Below are positions 13,277-13,324 of a stretch of DNA of 13,324 nt, one piece after another. Numbering within the stretch: position 1 is the first letter of the stretch; the number at the start of each line of letters is the position of its first letter. The DNA is from Lachnospiraceae bacterium (lineage in GTDB: Bacteria; Bacillota; Clostridia; Lachnospirales; Lachnospiraceae), in contig DLZQ01000073.1 of NCBI GenBank assembly GCA_003447295.1, positions 22,447 to 35,770 on the forward strand, in the 5' to 3' direction. A program made the translations under genes and the position numbers. The notes below the pieces were generated by a model. It was not told the origin of the DNA and made no database searches. It saw nothing but the letters and a program-made list of their open reading frames with translations.

Positions 13277-13324
13277 TTATCTGATCTTCATGCAGAAATC
13301 ACAGCGGTCATTTCCACGCCCCAG
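13277..13324 (-). CDS. possible C-terminal end of an unidentified gene, cut by window edge
   Basis: Fifteen codons are visible, reading LGRGNDRCDFCMKIR, then TAA followed by TAG. A terminal CDF segment of this kind recalls the end of L-2-amino-thiazoline-4-carboxylic acid hydrolase family proteins, but 15 residues are far too few to be sure. Another minus-strand frame is also open to the edge. The double stop is the main support. Confidence 0.25.
   Translation of the reverse strand: MGRGNDRCDFCMKIR

Noticed and set aside
1..13324. CRISPR arrays, tRNA, rRNA, insertion sequences
   Set aside because: No regularly spaced repeats, no RNA gene sequence and no transposase or terminal inverted repeats were seen.

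Overview
The window reads as chromosomal DNA of an anaerobic, butyrate-forming Clostridia species, most likely a Lachnospiraceae gut bacterium. Evidence for this is strong GGAGG-type ribosome binding sites, sigma-A-like promoters, a thiolase/crotonase/3-hydroxybutyryl-CoA dehydrogenase cluster, a long-form hibernation factor and an SH3-NlpC/P60 wall hydrolase. The genus cannot be fixed from the sequence alone. Almost all genes are on the minus strand; only one short-chain dehydrogenase is on the plus strand.

Layout, read in the minus-strand direction from right to left. At the right edge (about 13324-12811) lie the possible last codons of an unidentified gene and a winged-helix regulator remnant that has no good start and no stop before the next gene. 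A MATE transporter (12810-11467) and an acyltransferase-3 membrane protein (11439-10294) follow 27 nt apart. Next come a 32-residue membrane peptide, a divergent RdgB/Ham1-type nucleotide pyrophosphatase, a YhfC-type intramembrane protein and an HD phosphohydrolase (10180-7617), closely spaced in the same direction. A divergent pair follows: the plus-strand SDR (6859-7593, similar to the EF-P 5-aminopentanone reductase YmfI) and thioredoxin reductase trxB (6716-5793). Their back-to-back promoters lie in a symmetric inverted repeat. Then come the secreted SH3-SH3-NlpC/P60 hydrolase (5517-4333), a 558-bp AT-rich non-coding region, hpf (3774-3247), and finally thlA-crt-hbd (3025 to beyond the left edge).

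The thlA-crt-hbd cluster converts two acetyl-CoA to crotonyl-CoA through acetoacetyl-CoA and 3-hydroxybutyryl-CoA; a bcd-etfBA set would be expected just beyond the left edge. Its promoter carries an 18-bp palindrome matching 12 of the 14 defined bases of the Rex (NADH/NAD+ sensor) operator, which fits the NADH-consuming hbd step.

The most interesting signals are mostly non-coding. They are a cluster of three perfect and one near-perfect DnaA boxes in 71 bp between hpf and the wall hydrolase gene, far from any visible dnaA; TGTWAH-like direct repeats resembling a WalR site, overlapping a perfect inverted repeat at the hydrolase promoter; the symmetric trxB/SDR promoter; a terminator-like hairpin whose loop is the SDR stop codon; and the regulator remnant running in frame into the MATE gene, with three copies of GAGTTAAGA. 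No clear new multigene defence or biosynthetic system, tRNA, rRNA, CRISPR array or insertion sequence was seen.
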